From the NCBI RefSeq assembly GCF_039537705.1, contig NZ_BAABBA010000013.1, positions 65,654 through 129,653 on the forward strand: DNA of 64,000 bases. Reading direction: 5' to 3'. The translations under genes were made by a program, and so were the position numbers. This document shows positions 17,309-25,720 of this stretch, piece after piece. The DNA is from Georgenia daeguensis. Its GTDB lineage: Bacteria > Actinomycetota > Actinomycetes > Actinomycetales > Actinomycetaceae. Position 1 is the first letter of the stretch. Each line of letters opens with the position of its first letter. A model generated the notes under the pieces. It saw only the letters and a list, made by a program, of their open reading frames with translations. It was not told where the DNA came from and did no database searches.

Positions 17309-17334
17309 TTTTGCAGATACGATCAAGCGTCTCA

Positions 17335-17358
17335 ACGACGCGACGACGCGACGACGCG
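17335..17358 (+). repeat. Three perfect copies of ACGACGCG before the GMC ribosome site
   Basis: Three uninterrupted 8-bp copies end at the base before the AAGGAG ribosome-binding site of the GMC gene. An 8-bp unit can change the spacing of upstream elements when copies are gained or lost, without altering the protein. Confidence 0.8.
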
Positions 17359-17368
17359 AAGGAGTGCA

Positions 17369-18964
17369 ATGTCGGACTTCGACTACATCATCATCGGTGC
17401 AGGCGCGGCTGGATCCGTGCTGGCCAACAGGCTCTCGGAGGACCCCGGCAACAAGGTCCTGCTCCTGGAGCACGGGGGGCCTGACACGAACCCGATGCAC
17501 CACATCCCCAAGGGCTTCTTCTTCACCCTGCGCGGGGACCGTTACACCTACCACTACCCGACCCAGCCCATCGGGCCCAGCGGCCAGGTCGAGAGCTGGA
17601 CCCGGGGGAAGGTCCTCGGCGGGTCGACGGCGGTCAACGGAATGATGTGGTCACGAGGCGCCAAGGCTGACTTCGACCAGCTGGCTGCGCTCGGCATCCC
17701 CGGCTGGGACTGGGAACGGGTGCTCGCCGTCTACCGCACGGTCGAGGACCACAATCTCGGGCCGTCCCCGATGCGCGGGGCCGGCGGGCCGCTCGGCGTC
17801 TCGGTGACGAAGAATGACGACGAGGTGGTCGCCGCGATCCTGGCCTCGGCGCAGCAGCAGGGCTGGGACTACGTCGACGACGTCAACGCCCACGACACCG
17901 AGCGAGTCGGCTTCACGCCGTCGACCATCAGGGACGGCATCCGATCCAGCAGCTACCGCGCCTTTGTCCACCCGGTCCGCAGACGTCCCAACCTCACCAT
18001 CAAGACCCACACCCGCGCCGGCTACCTCCTCTTCGACGGCAAGCGCGCGATCGGGGTCCGCACCCGCAGCGGATCAAAGCGCGCTGACTACACCGCGCGC
18101 AAGGAGATCATCGTCGCGACCGGTACGGTCGAGACCCCGCTGCTGCTGGAGCGCTCAGGCATCGGCAGGCCGGAGGTCCTGGCCGGAGCAGGCGTCCGCG
18201 TCCGGGTCGAGAGCCCCCACGTGGGTGAGCGCGTGATCGAGCAGCGCGGAGTCAGCATGCAGGTGCGGCTCAGGCACAAGATCGGACCCACCCAGGACCT
18301 CAACACCGTGCCCAAGCAGGGATGGGAAGGGCTGAAGTACCTCGCAACCCGCCGCGGGCCCATCTCCACCGGCGGCTACGACCTCATGGCGCACTTCAAG
18401 TCCTCACCCGAGCTGGACCGCCCGGACATCCAGGGCATCTTCGTCCCGATGGCGCTCGACACCAGCAGCGCAACGATGAAGCTCGCGGAGCACTCGGGCA
18501 TCATGTTCATGGGCTACCAGGTGCGACCCACGACAACGGGGTCGGTGCACCTTTCCGGCAAGCTGCCGGAGAACCTGCCGATCATCGACGCCCGGTTCCT
18601 GGAGGACGAGGCGGACCGCGCGGCGACCGCCCCGATCCTCGAGGTCGGGCGCACGCTCCTGTCCAACGGGCCGGTGGCCGACTACATCCTCGACGAGGAG
18701 TTCCCCGGACCCGCGGTATCCACCCCCGAGGAGGTACTGCGGTACTCCTTGGACGCCGGAGGCGGGATCTTCCACGCCGTCGGCTCCGCCGCGATGGGGC
18801 CGAACGACGACGACGTGGTCGACCCGCAACTGCGCGTCCGCGGGGTCGACGGGCTCCGCGTCGCCGATGCCTCCGTACTCCCCGTACAGGTCTCCGGCAA
18901 CACCGCGGCGCCGACCACCGTCGTCGGCTGGATCGCTGCCGACCACATCCTCGCGGACAACTGA
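17369..18964 (+). CDS. GMC-family FAD-dependent oxidoreductase
   Basis: About 531 residues, the size of bacterial choline/alcohol dehydrogenase-type GMC enzymes. The FAD fold starts at DYIIIGAGAAGSVLANRLSE, the second GMC signature is GKVLGGSTAVNGMMWSRGAK, and the C-terminal FHAVGSAAMG and LRVADASVLPVQVSGNTAAP hold the catalytic His and the conserved second residue position. The usual VGENLQDH motif is altered to VGERVIEQ, so the substrate pocket differs from choline and glucose types. GGAG lies five bases before the ATG. It oxidises an alcohol or sugar with electrons going to FAD; the substrate is unknown. A divergent TetR gene probably regulates it, and it converges on sulP across a strong hairpin. 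Confidence 0.9.
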   Translation: MSDFDYIIIGAGAAGSVLANRLSEDPGNKVLLLEHGGPDTNPMHHIPKGFFFTLRGDRYTYHYPTQPIGPSGQVESWTRGKVLGGSTAVNGMMWSRGAKADFDQLAALGIPGWDWERVLAVYRTVEDHNLGPSPMRGAGGPLGVSVTKNDDEVVAAILASAQQQGWDYVDDVNAHDTERVGFTPSTIRDGIRSSSYRAFVHPVRRRPNLTIKTHTRAGYLLFDGKRAIGVRTRSGSKRADYTARKEIIVATGTVETPLLLERSGIGRPEVLAGAGVRVRVESPHVGERVIEQRGVSMQVRLRHKIGPTQDLNTVPKQGWEGLKYLATRRGPISTGGYDLMAHFKSSPELDRPDIQGIFVPMALDTSSATMKLAEHSGIMFMGYQVRPTTTGSVHLSGKLPENLPIIDARFLEDEADRAATAPILEVGRTLLSNGPVADYILDEEFPGPAVSTPEEVLRYSLDAGGGIFHAVGSAAMGPNDDDVVDPQLRVRGVDGLRVADASVLPVQVSGNTAAPTTVVGWIAADHILADN

Positions 18965-19039
18965 GAAGACTGGCGCGAGATCGGCGCCCTCCTCACCAAC
19001 CTGGGCGTGAGGCAACATCGCGGCCACCGCCAAGACGGC

Positions 19040-19072
19040 CCGACGGCCTGGTCCGAAGCGCCAGGCCGTCGG
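19040..19072. terminator. Strong hairpin, bidirectional terminator candidate
   Basis: Two perfect 12-base arms (CCGACGGCCTGG and its complement) enclose a 9-base loop. It lies between the convergent GMC oxidoreductase and SulP genes. There is no T-run, as is usual in high-GC actinobacteria. Confidence 0.75.
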
Positions 19073-19178
19073 TTCCAGGCACCGCTCCCGGCCAGAGCTC
19101 CGTGCGGGCGCCGATGCATGAGGTGATCCTGAACCAGTGACCGCGGCGCCGACCAGGGAGCCACATCGGGGTGCTCGG

Positions 19179-20717
19179 TCAGTGCGCGGCGAGGTGGCCG
19201 GCGAGGCGCCCGTGGCGCGCGGCGCTGGCCTCGTCGAGACCGATGATGGTGGCGGTCTTGCCCTTGGCGGCGTACTTGGTGGTGATCGCGTCGAGGGTGG
19301 CGACGGTGGAGGCGTCCCAGACGTGGGCGTCGGACAGGTCGATGACGACGTTGCCCGGGTCGCCGACGTAGTCGAACTGGTGGACCAGGTCGTTGCTCGA
19401 GGCCCAGAGGAGCTCGCCGCGGACGGCGTAGACGCGGGTGTCCTCGTCCGGGTGGGCGACGTCGACGACCTCGGTGAGGTGGGCGACCCGCCGGACGAAC
19501 ATCAGCGCCGCGACGATCACGCCGGTGACGACGCCGTAGGCCAGGTTGTTCGTGACCACGGTGACCGCGACGGTGGAGAGCATCACCAGCGTCTCGGACC
19601 GGGGCATGCGGCGCAGCGTGGCGGGCCGGACGGAGTGCCAGTCGAAGGTGCCGACAGAGACCATGACCATGACGGCGACGAGCGCGGCCATCGGGATGGT
19701 GGCGACGACGTCGCCGAGCCCGACGACGAGGATCAGGAGGAAGACCCCGGCGAGGAAGGTCGAGATGCGGGTCCGGGCGCCGGAGGCCTTGACGTTGATC
19801 ATGGTCTGGCCGATCATCGCGCACCCGCCCATGCCCCCGAAGAAGCCGGTGACGATGTTGGCCACGCCCTGCCCCCAGGACTCGCGGGTCTTGTCGGAGC
19901 GGGTGTCGGTGACGTCGTCGACGAGCTTGGCGGTCATGAGCGACTCCATCAGACCCACCAGAGCCATGGCGACGGCGTAGGGGGCGATGATCTGCAGCGT
20001 CTCGAGGGTCAGCGGGACGTCGGGGACGAACAGCGCGGGCAAGGACTCGGGCAGCTCGCCCTGGTCGCCCACGTCCGGCACGTCGAGGGCGAACGCCACG
20101 GTGACCGCCGTCAGCACGACGATCGTCACCAGCGGGGCCGGCACCACGGTCGTGATCCTCGGCAGGAGCACGATGACGGCGATCCCGGCCGCGACCATCG
20201 CGTAGACGATCCAGGAGACCCCGGTCAGGTGCGGCAGCTGGGCGACGAAGATGAGGATCGCCAGGGCGTTGACGAAGCCGACCATGACGCTGCGCGGGAT
20301 GAACCGCATGAGCCGCGCCACCCCGAGCACGCCGAGGAGCACCTGGACGATCCCGGCGAGGATGACGGTGGCGATGAAGTAGTCCATCCCGTGCTCGCGC
20401 ACCACCGGGGCGATCACCAGCGCGACGGCGCCGGTGGCGGCGGAGATCATGGCCGGGCGCCCGCCGAGGAAGGCGATCGTGACGGCCATGGTGAACGAGG
20501 CGAAGAGGCCCAGCCGCGGGTCGACGCCGGCGATGATCGAGAACGAGATCGCCTCGGGGATCAGCGCCAGGGCGACGACGAGGCCGGCGAGGACCTCGGT
20601 GCGCAGCCGGCGCGGGTCGCGCAGCGCGCCGAGGACCGAGGTGACGTCCTCGGTGCGGGCGCGCCTGCGCTCCTCGGGGGTGAGCCGGGCGCGCGGGGCG
20701 GCAAGGGGTGAGGTCAC
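19179..20717 (-). CDS. SulP-family anion transporter with STAS domain
   Basis: About 512 residues. The membrane part has some twelve helices and the SulP signature region LVVALALIPEAISFSIIAGVDPRL; further marks are GGMGGCAMIGQTMINVKASG and MVGFVNALAILIF. The C-terminal STAS domain (about 410-505) includes NVVIDLSDAHVWDASTVATL. It imports an anion such as sulfate or bicarbonate with sodium or protons; the specificity is not decided. The GTG at 20717 follows GGGAG, which supports it over an ATG 69 bp upstream. It is separated from a divergent serine hydrolase gene by an inverted repeat. Confidence 0.93.
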   Translation of the reverse strand: MTSPLAAPRARLTPEERRRARTEDVTSVLGALRDPRRLRTEVLAGLVVALALIPEAISFSIIAGVDPRLGLFASFTMAVTIAFLGGRPAMISAATGAVALVIAPVVREHGMDYFIATVILAGIVQVLLGVLGVARLMRFIPRSVMVGFVNALAILIFVAQLPHLTGVSWIVYAMVAAGIAVIVLLPRITTVVPAPLVTIVVLTAVTVAFALDVPDVGDQGELPESLPALFVPDVPLTLETLQIIAPYAVAMALVGLMESLMTAKLVDDVTDTRSDKTRESWGQGVANIVTGFFGGMGGCAMIGQTMINVKASGARTRISTFLAGVFLLILVVGLGDVVATIPMAALVAVMVMVSVGTFDWHSVRPATLRRMPRSETLVMLSTVAVTVVTNNLAYGVVTGVIVAALMFVRRVAHLTEVVDVAHPDEDTRVYAVRGELLWASSNDLVHQFDYVGDPGNVVIDLSDAHVWDASTVATLDAITTKYAAKGKTATIIGLDEASAARHGRLAGHLAAH

Positions 20718-20831
20718 ACGGACTCCCAGGTCGGTGGGCGCACGACGACGCCCGGTGGTCAGGTCAGGGGCGGCGCACCGTCGCACCGGGAGTGGGGTGC
20801 CGGCGCAGGCGAGGGGGCAACGGCCGGCCCG

Positions 20832-20858
20832 CCAACTCTAACGTGACCCGAGAGTTGG
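20832..20858. promoter_or_regulatory. Inverted repeat CCAACTCT/AGAGTTGG between divergent genes
   Basis: Two perfect 8-base arms lie 11 bases apart in the gap between sulP and the serine hydrolase gene. The centre-to-centre spacing of the arms is about 19 bp, near two helical turns, which suits a dimeric regulator. No regulator gene is adjacent. Confidence 0.55.
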
Positions 20859-20978
20859 TTCCGTGTGAGATGGACCAAACCGTCGCCGGCAGGACGACGC
20901 CGTCGGGGCGGTGCTGGCGCGAAAAAGAATCCGCCGGCGGGGCCCGGTGGGCGTGCTAGCGTCCGCCGGGAGGCAGAG

Positions 20979-22208
20979 ATGGGTGTGACACTGGCCGTCG
21001 GCGCAGGCGCCGTGGCGCTCGCGGTGGCGGGCGTGCTGCTGGTCAGGCGCACGGCCCGGCGACCTTGGGTGCGTGCGCTCGCGGGTGGCGTCGTCGTGGT
21101 CCTGGTGCTCGCGGTCGGGCTGCAGGCCTGGGCGCGTCTCTCGCTCGACCGCTCCTCCGTGGCCCGTGCGCTGGTGTGGCTGGAGTCGGACACCGGCGAC
21201 TGGCGCCGCTTCGACTCCCGGGCGGTGGCGGCCGGCGAGGAGACCCTCGAGCTGCGGGACGCTCCGGACGCGGCGATCCTCGGCTCCGACGTCGGCGGCA
21301 GAAGCCTCGAGGATCTGCTCGAGGACACGGGGTCGACGGCGTTCGTCGTGCTCCGGGACGAGGACGTCCTGGTCGAGGAGTACCTCGACGGATCCTCGGC
21401 GGAGGCGACCCAGACGTCGTTCTCGGTGGCGAAGTCCTTCCTCTCCACGCTGCTGGGCGTCGCGATCGACCGAGGCGAGATCCGCAGCCTCGACGACCCG
21501 GTCACGACGTACGTCCCCGAGCTGGCGGACCGGGACGAGCGGTTCTCCGAGGTCACGCTGCGCCACCTGGTCTCGATGTCGTCCGGCCTGCGGTACGAGG
21601 AGCGGGGCATGCCCTGGAGCGACGACGCCACCACCTACTACGCGCCCGACCTGCGCGCGGTGGCGCTCTCGGCAGAGGTCGCCGGGCCGCCGGGGGAGCG
21701 GTTCCACTACAACAACTACAACCCGCTGCTGACCGGGACGGTGCTCGAGCGCGCCACCGGCATGCCCGTGGCCGAGTACATGGCCGAGGTGCTCTGGGAG
21801 CCGATGGGTGCCGGGGCGGACGCCTCGTGGAGCATCGACAGTCCGCAGAGCGGCTTCGAGAAGATGGAGAGCGGCGTCAACGCCCGCGCCATGGACTACG
21901 CCCGGTTCGGTTACCTCGTCGCCCACGAGGGCGCGGTCGACGGCCGCGAGGTCGTCCCTGCGGCGTGGCTGCAGCAGGCGACGGCCGAAGACACCACGAC
22001 CGACCCGGCCGCGCAGTACCAGTACGGGTGGTGGGTCGACGTCGAACGCGAGGGGCGTTTCTACGCCTGGGGCAACCACGGCCAGTACGTCTACGTCGAC
22101 CCGGCCACGGACGTCGTCATCGTGAGGCTGGGGTCCGGGTACGGGATCGACCCGGACGCCTGGGTCGAGGTGCTCCGCGCCGTGGCCGACGACGTCGGGG
22201 CGGGCTAG
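20979..22208 (+). CDS. Membrane-anchored serine hydrolase, beta-lactamase/PBP class C fold
   Basis: About 409 residues. Two hydrophobic helices (about 4-22 and 33-50) anchor it, then a beta-lactamase/DD-peptidase-like domain from about 115 to the end. The nucleophile motif is SVAK (Ser149, Lys152), the second motif is YNN within FHYNNYNPLL, and the third is the HG of GNHGQ. Such enzymes include esterases and peptidases of cell-wall or small substrates; classical resistance to beta-lactams is not implied. An AGGCAG sequence precedes the ATG. A glycolipid-binding-like gene follows 13 bp downstream and may be co-transcribed. Confidence 0.88.
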   Translation: MGVTLAVGAGAVALAVAGVLLVRRTARRPWVRALAGGVVVVLVLAVGLQAWARLSLDRSSVARALVWLESDTGDWRRFDSRAVAAGEETLELRDAPDAAILGSDVGGRSLEDLLEDTGSTAFVVLRDEDVLVEEYLDGSSAEATQTSFSVAKSFLSTLLGVAIDRGEIRSLDDPVTTYVPELADRDERFSEVTLRHLVSMSSGLRYEERGMPWSDDATTYYAPDLRAVALSAEVAGPPGERFHYNNYNPLLTGTVLERATGMPVAEYMAEVLWEPMGAGADASWSIDSPQSGFEKMESGVNARAMDYARFGYLVAHEGAVDGREVVPAAWLQQATAEDTTTDPAAQYQYGWWVDVEREGRFYAWGNHGQYVYVDPATDVVIVRLGSGYGIDPDAWVEVLRAVADDVGAG

Positions 22209-22221
22209 GGAGGTCGTCGCG

Positions 22222-22782
22222 ATGGAGCGCACGGTCAGGTCGGTGGCGTGGGAACGGACCGACGAGTGGGTCGGGCACAGCGCTGGGCGGATCGAGGCGA
22301 CCCCGGGCGGGTGGGTGTTCCACGGCGCCGAGGTGCTTGTTGCGCCCGAGCCGAGCTCGTGCTGGTTCCGCGTCGAGGTCGACGAGGGGTGGGTGACAAG
22401 GTGTGCCGAGGTGCTCGGCGTCGGCACGTCCGGAGAGCGGCGGCTCCTCCTCCGGGCCGACCGCCGGTGGTCCCGCGACGGCGTGCGCGCGCCGGAGCTG
22501 GACGGGTGCCTCGACGTCGACGTCGCCGCCGCGCCCCTGACCAACACGCTCCCGATCCGCCGGCTGCTCGAGCTGCCGGTCGGAGAGGCCGTCACCATCC
22601 CCGTCGCCTGGGTGGACGTGCCGGAGCTGACCGTCGACCGGGTGGAGCAGACGTACCGCCGGCTCGGCCCGACGGACTGGGAGTTCCGGGACCCGGTGCA
22701 CGGCCCGTTCCGGCTGAGCGTCGACGAGGACGGGCTCGTGCTCGACTACGAGGGGCTGGCCAGGCGCGTGCCGCCACGCTGA
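22222..22782 (+). CDS. Putative glycolipid-binding domain protein (PF06475-like)
   Basis: A 186-residue, beta-rich protein with no signal peptide. The pattern of short strands, SSCWFRVEVDEGWVTRCAEV in the first half and PELTVDRVEQTYRRLGPTDW in the second, fits the putative glycolipid-binding family seen in Pseudomonas and actinobacteria. The binding role in that family is itself a prediction from structure. It lies 13 bp after a serine hydrolase and overlaps the end of the acetyltransferase gene on the other strand by 37 bp. Confidence 0.72.
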   Translation: MERTVRSVAWERTDEWVGHSAGRIEATPGGWVFHGAEVLVAPEPSSCWFRVEVDEGWVTRCAEVLGVGTSGERRLLLRADRRWSRDGVRAPELDGCLDVDVAAAPLTNTLPIRRLLELPVGEAVTIPVAWVDVPELTVDRVEQTYRRLGPTDWEFRDPVHGPFRLSVDEDGLVLDYEGLARRVPPR

Positions 22783-23369
22783 GCCCACTCGTCCCGGAGC
22801 AGCGCGTACCCCATGCCGTCGAGCCACCCGCGCGAGCGGTGCAGCGACTCCCGGACGGTGTAGAGCTCCCGGCGCATCCCGACGCGCTCCATGAGCCGCC
22901 ACGACGCCTCGTTCTCCGCGAAGCAGTTGGCCATGACGCGCCGCAGACCGAGGTCCTCGAAGCACAGCCGGATCAGCTCGCGCACCGCCTCGGTGGCGTA
23001 GCCGCGCCCGGTGTGGTCGGGGTGCAGCGCCCACCCGAGCTCCGCCTGCACCGCCCGCGCCCGCTCGGCCACCTCGACCTGCGCCCAGGCGTCCTCGACG
23101 GCGACCATGAGGTCACCGATCACCTCGCCGGTGCGCTCGACGACCAGGGTCTTCGCCAGCGACTCCGGGTCCGCGAAGTGCTCGCGGTAGGCCTCGAGGG
23201 TGGCGGGCGCCCGCGTGAGCCAGTGGTTCACGGCGTCGAGCCGGCGGTACCGCCACGTCGCCTCGGCGTCGGGCGGGGTGGCCGGCCGGATCTCGAGGCG
23301 TTCTGTGCGGAGGGGCCAGGTCAGATCGGCGAGCGGGGACTGTGCGGGATCGGCCACGGAGACCAGCAT
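22746..23369 (-). CDS. GNAT-family N-acetyltransferase
   Basis: About 207 residues of the RimJ/RimL-like GNAT type, which moves an acetyl group from acetyl-CoA to an amine. Typical features are LRTERLEIRPATPPDAEATW at the start and the CoA-binding stretch ELGWALHPDHTGRGYATEAV, where the Q/R-x-x-G-x-G/A loop is HTGRGYA. The C-terminal NEASWRLMERVGMRRE segment is usual. The ATG at 23369 is the first that gives a sensible family start. Its target is unknown. Its last 37 bases overlap the convergent glycolipid-binding-like gene. Confidence 0.9.
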   Translation of the reverse strand: MLVSVADPAQSPLADLTWPLRTERLEIRPATPPDAEATWRYRRLDAVNHWLTRAPATLEAYREHFADPESLAKTLVVERTGEVIGDLMVAVEDAWAQVEVAERARAVQAELGWALHPDHTGRGYATEAVRELIRLCFEDLGLRRVMANCFAENEASWRLMERVGMRRELYTVRESLHRSRGWLDGMGYALLRDEWAQRGGTRLASPS

Positions 23370-23720
23370 GGCAGCCGGGCCGGAGTGCACGACGGGTAGG
23401 CGTGCGGGTGGACGACGCCGGCGTGGCTGCGTCATCAACACGGCCGGGTGGCCCCCTCCGCCGTTGCGCCATTCCGGGCGGCCGAGAATGCCCTGAGTGT
23501 CCATCCGCGCCCACGAACGGGCACTTGGGGCATGCTCGGCGCGCGAGGCGTCCCCGGCGCTGCACGGTGCACCCTGGACTGGATCACGATCTCGTCACGG
23601 CAGTTGACAACTCGCTCCGGTGCTGGAAACGTTTCCGCCTGCGGATGGAAACGTTTCCAGCACCGCTGCACGAGCACAGCGGACGACGACGTCGCCGCCT
23701 TCGACGAGGAAGGAGCCACG
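23370..23720. other. 351-bp gap: promoter region of the LacI-led operon
   Basis: No gene is supported here. It holds the promoter of the acetyltransferase on the left. On the right it has a TTGACA -35 box (23604-23609) and a double LacI operator that overlaps the likely -10 position. The LacI ribosome site AAGGAG lies just before 23721. Confidence 0.7.
23621..23662. promoter_or_regulatory. Double LacI-type operator
   Basis: The 12-base palindrome GGAAACGTTTCC occurs twice (23625-23636 and 23647-23658), exactly 22 bp apart centre to centre, about two helical turns. The flanks TGCT and AGCA make the whole 42-bp block an inverted repeat as well. The TTGACA box ends 12 bp before the block, so bound LacI would cover the -10 region. 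It most likely mediates repression by the LacI protein encoded 59 bp downstream. Confidence 0.88.
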
Positions 23721-24743
23721 ATGGTCAGCAGCCGCGCAACCCTGCCGCAGGTCGCCGAGCTCGCGGGTGTCTCCCTCGCCTCCGCCTCCCGCGCTCTGCA
23801 CGGCACGGGCGCCAGCAAGGCCATGGTCGAGCGGGTCCGGGCGGCGGCGGACGAGCTCGGCTACCAGCCGGACCCCGCCGGCCGCACGCTCCGCATGCGC
23901 CGGACGTTCCAGATCGCCTTCGCGGTCGCCGACATCGGCAACCCCGTCTACGTCGAGATGATGAGCGCCATCCAGGGCGCCGTCGCCGACCGGGGCTACC
24001 GCCTCGTCGTCGCGGCCACCGGTGACACCGCGGCGTCGACCATCGACCTCGTGCGCGGCCTCGCCGCCGGGCACGTCGACGGCCTCGTCGTCTCGCCGCT
24101 CCGCATCACCGACGACCTGGTCAGCGAGCTGCGCGAGTGCACCGTGCCCGTGGTGGTCATCGGCCGCTCCCTCGAGGACGCCGGGATCAGCTCCGTCTCC
24201 ACCGACTCGGCCGGCGGCATCGGCGCTGCCGTCGCGCACGTGCTCGCGCTCGGGCGGCGTCGCATCGGCTTCCTGAACGGCCCGACCGACACCACGCCCG
24301 GATCCGCCCGCCAGCGCGGCTTCGACGAGGCCGTCGCCGGCGAGAGGTTTGCCGCGGAGGTCGTCGACACCCAGACGGCCGACGACTTCACCGTTGCCGC
24401 CGGCGTCGCCGCGGCCCGCACGCTGCTCGGGCGGCACGAGGGCGCCCCGCTCGACGCCGTCGTCGCCGCGAACGACCTGCTCGCCATCGGAGCGATCAAG
24501 GCCGCCCGCGAGGCAGGGTTGAACGTGCCGGCGGACCTCGCGGTCACCGGCATGGACGACACCGAGATCGGGCAGGTCTACCAGCCGAGCCTGACCAGCG
24601 TGTCGTTGCGCTCGGCCGAGCGTGGCCGCCTGGCCGCCGAGCTCATGCTCCGTCTGCTCGACGAGCCGTCGAGCGGGCCCGCCACCGTCTTCGTCGAGCC
24701 TGAGCTCCGGGTTCGGGAGTCCACCCGAGAGGAGAAGCCATGA
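23721..24743 (+). CDS. LacI-family transcriptional regulator
   Basis: A 340-residue LacI repressor. The helix-turn-helix reads LPQVAELAGVSLASASRALH; the hinge and periplasmic-binding-like sugar domain follow from about 60 on, including RRIGFLNGPTDTTPG and NVPADLAVTGMDDTEIGQVY. The ATG follows AAGGAG with five bases spacing, and the longer frame upstream would run through the operator. It overlaps the first permease gene by four bases (ATGA), so regulator and transporter are made together. Its operator is the double palindrome just upstream. The inducer should be the sugar or glycoside imported by the following genes. Confidence 0.94.
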   Translation: MVSSRATLPQVAELAGVSLASASRALHGTGASKAMVERVRAAADELGYQPDPAGRTLRMRRTFQIAFAVADIGNPVYVEMMSAIQGAVADRGYRLVVAATGDTAASTIDLVRGLAAGHVDGLVVSPLRITDDLVSELRECTVPVVVIGRSLEDAGISSVSTDSAGGIGAAVAHVLALGRRRIGFLNGPTDTTPGSARQRGFDEAVAGERFAAEVVDTQTADDFTVAAGVAAARTLLGRHEGAPLDAVVAANDLLAIGAIKAAREAGLNVPADLAVTGMDDTEIGQVYQPSLTSVSLRSAERGRLAAELMLRLLDEPSSGPATVFVEPELRVRESTREEKP

Positions 24744-25720
24744 CAGCGCCGTCCCTGGCCAGCGGGCGACAGCGTCCTCCCGTGCCTCGGCCGCACGACC
24801 CGGGCAACGGCCGGCGCGCCGGGAGGGTCAAGCTGGGCGGCGTCGGCCGCGCGCGGCGCCGGGAGGCCATCGGCCTCGTTCTGCCGTCGCTGCTGCCGGT
24901 CCTCGTCTTCTCCGTCGCCCCGCTGGTCGTCGGCATCCTGCTCGCCTTCACCGACGCACGCCTGGTGCGCAGTCCCGAGTACCAGTTCGTCGGCGTCGAC
25001 AACTTCACACGGCTGTTCGACAACTCCTTCTTCTGGGAGTCGTTCCGCATCGGCATGGTGTGGGCCGTCTCGGTCACGCTCCTCCAGCTGGTCGCCGCCA
25101 TGGGGCTGGCGCTGCTGCTCAACTCCGACCTGCGCCTCCAGGGCCTCACCCGCGTCCTGGCACTGATCCCGTGGGCGATGCCCCCGGTGGTCGTGGCGAT
25201 CATGTGGCGGATGATCTACTCGCCGAACGCCGGGCCGCTCAACGCGTTCCTCGGCGCGGTGGGGCTGCCGGACAGCATCAACTGGCTGGGCAACTTCGAC
25301 ACCGCGCTGCCGGCCGTCATCGTCGTCGGGGTCTGGCTCGGCATGCCGCAGACCACGGTGACGCTGCTCGCGGGGCTCCAGCAGATCCCCACCGAGCTGT
25401 ACGAGGCGGCCTCCATGGACGGCGCCAACGCGCTGCGCCGGTTCACGTCGGTGACGATCCCGAGCCTGCGCCCCATCGTCACCTCGATCACGTCGCTGAA
25501 CTTCATCTGGAACTTCAACTCCTTCAGCCTCGTGTACGTGCTCACCGAGGGCGGCCCGGGCGGCAAGACGATGCTCCCGATGCTCTTCACCTACCTCGAG
25601 GCCTTCAAGAACCGGAACATCGGCTACGCGGCGGCGATGGGCGTGGTGCTCGTCGCGGTGGTCGTGATCCTCCTGGCCTTCTACCTGTGGTCGCAGTTCC
25701 GTGAGGAGAAGGAGAAGTGA
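24740..25720 (+). CDS. Sugar ABC transporter permease, MalF type
   Basis: A 326-residue carbohydrate-uptake (CUT1) permease with six membrane helices after a basic N-terminal leader. The EAA loop that contacts the ATPase is EAASMDGANALRRFTSVTIP at about 225-244. Coupled by ATGA to the LacI gene before it and by TGATG to the next permease. No ATPase gene is present in the locus, as usual in actinobacteria where one MsiK-type ATPase serves several sugar transporters; that ATPase must be encoded elsewhere. Confidence 0.93.
   Translation: MTAPSLASGRQRPPVPRPHDPGNGRRAGRVKLGGVGRARRREAIGLVLPSLLPVLVFSVAPLVVGILLAFTDARLVRSPEYQFVGVDNFTRLFDNSFFWESFRIGMVWAVSVTLLQLVAAMGLALLLNSDLRLQGLTRVLALIPWAMPPVVVAIMWRMIYSPNAGPLNAFLGAVGLPDSINWLGNFDTALPAVIVVGVWLGMPQTTVTLLAGLQQIPTELYEAASMDGANALRRFTSVTIPSLRPIVTSITSLNFIWNFNSFSLVYVLTEGGPGGKTMLPMLFTYLEAFKNRNIGYAAAMGVVLVAVVVILLAFYLWSQFREEKEK

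Noticed and set aside
20979..22208. Antibiotic-resistance beta-lactamase
   Set aside because: The fold and SxxK motif are shared by many esterases and peptidases, and the membrane-anchored form with this context gives no sign of resistance.
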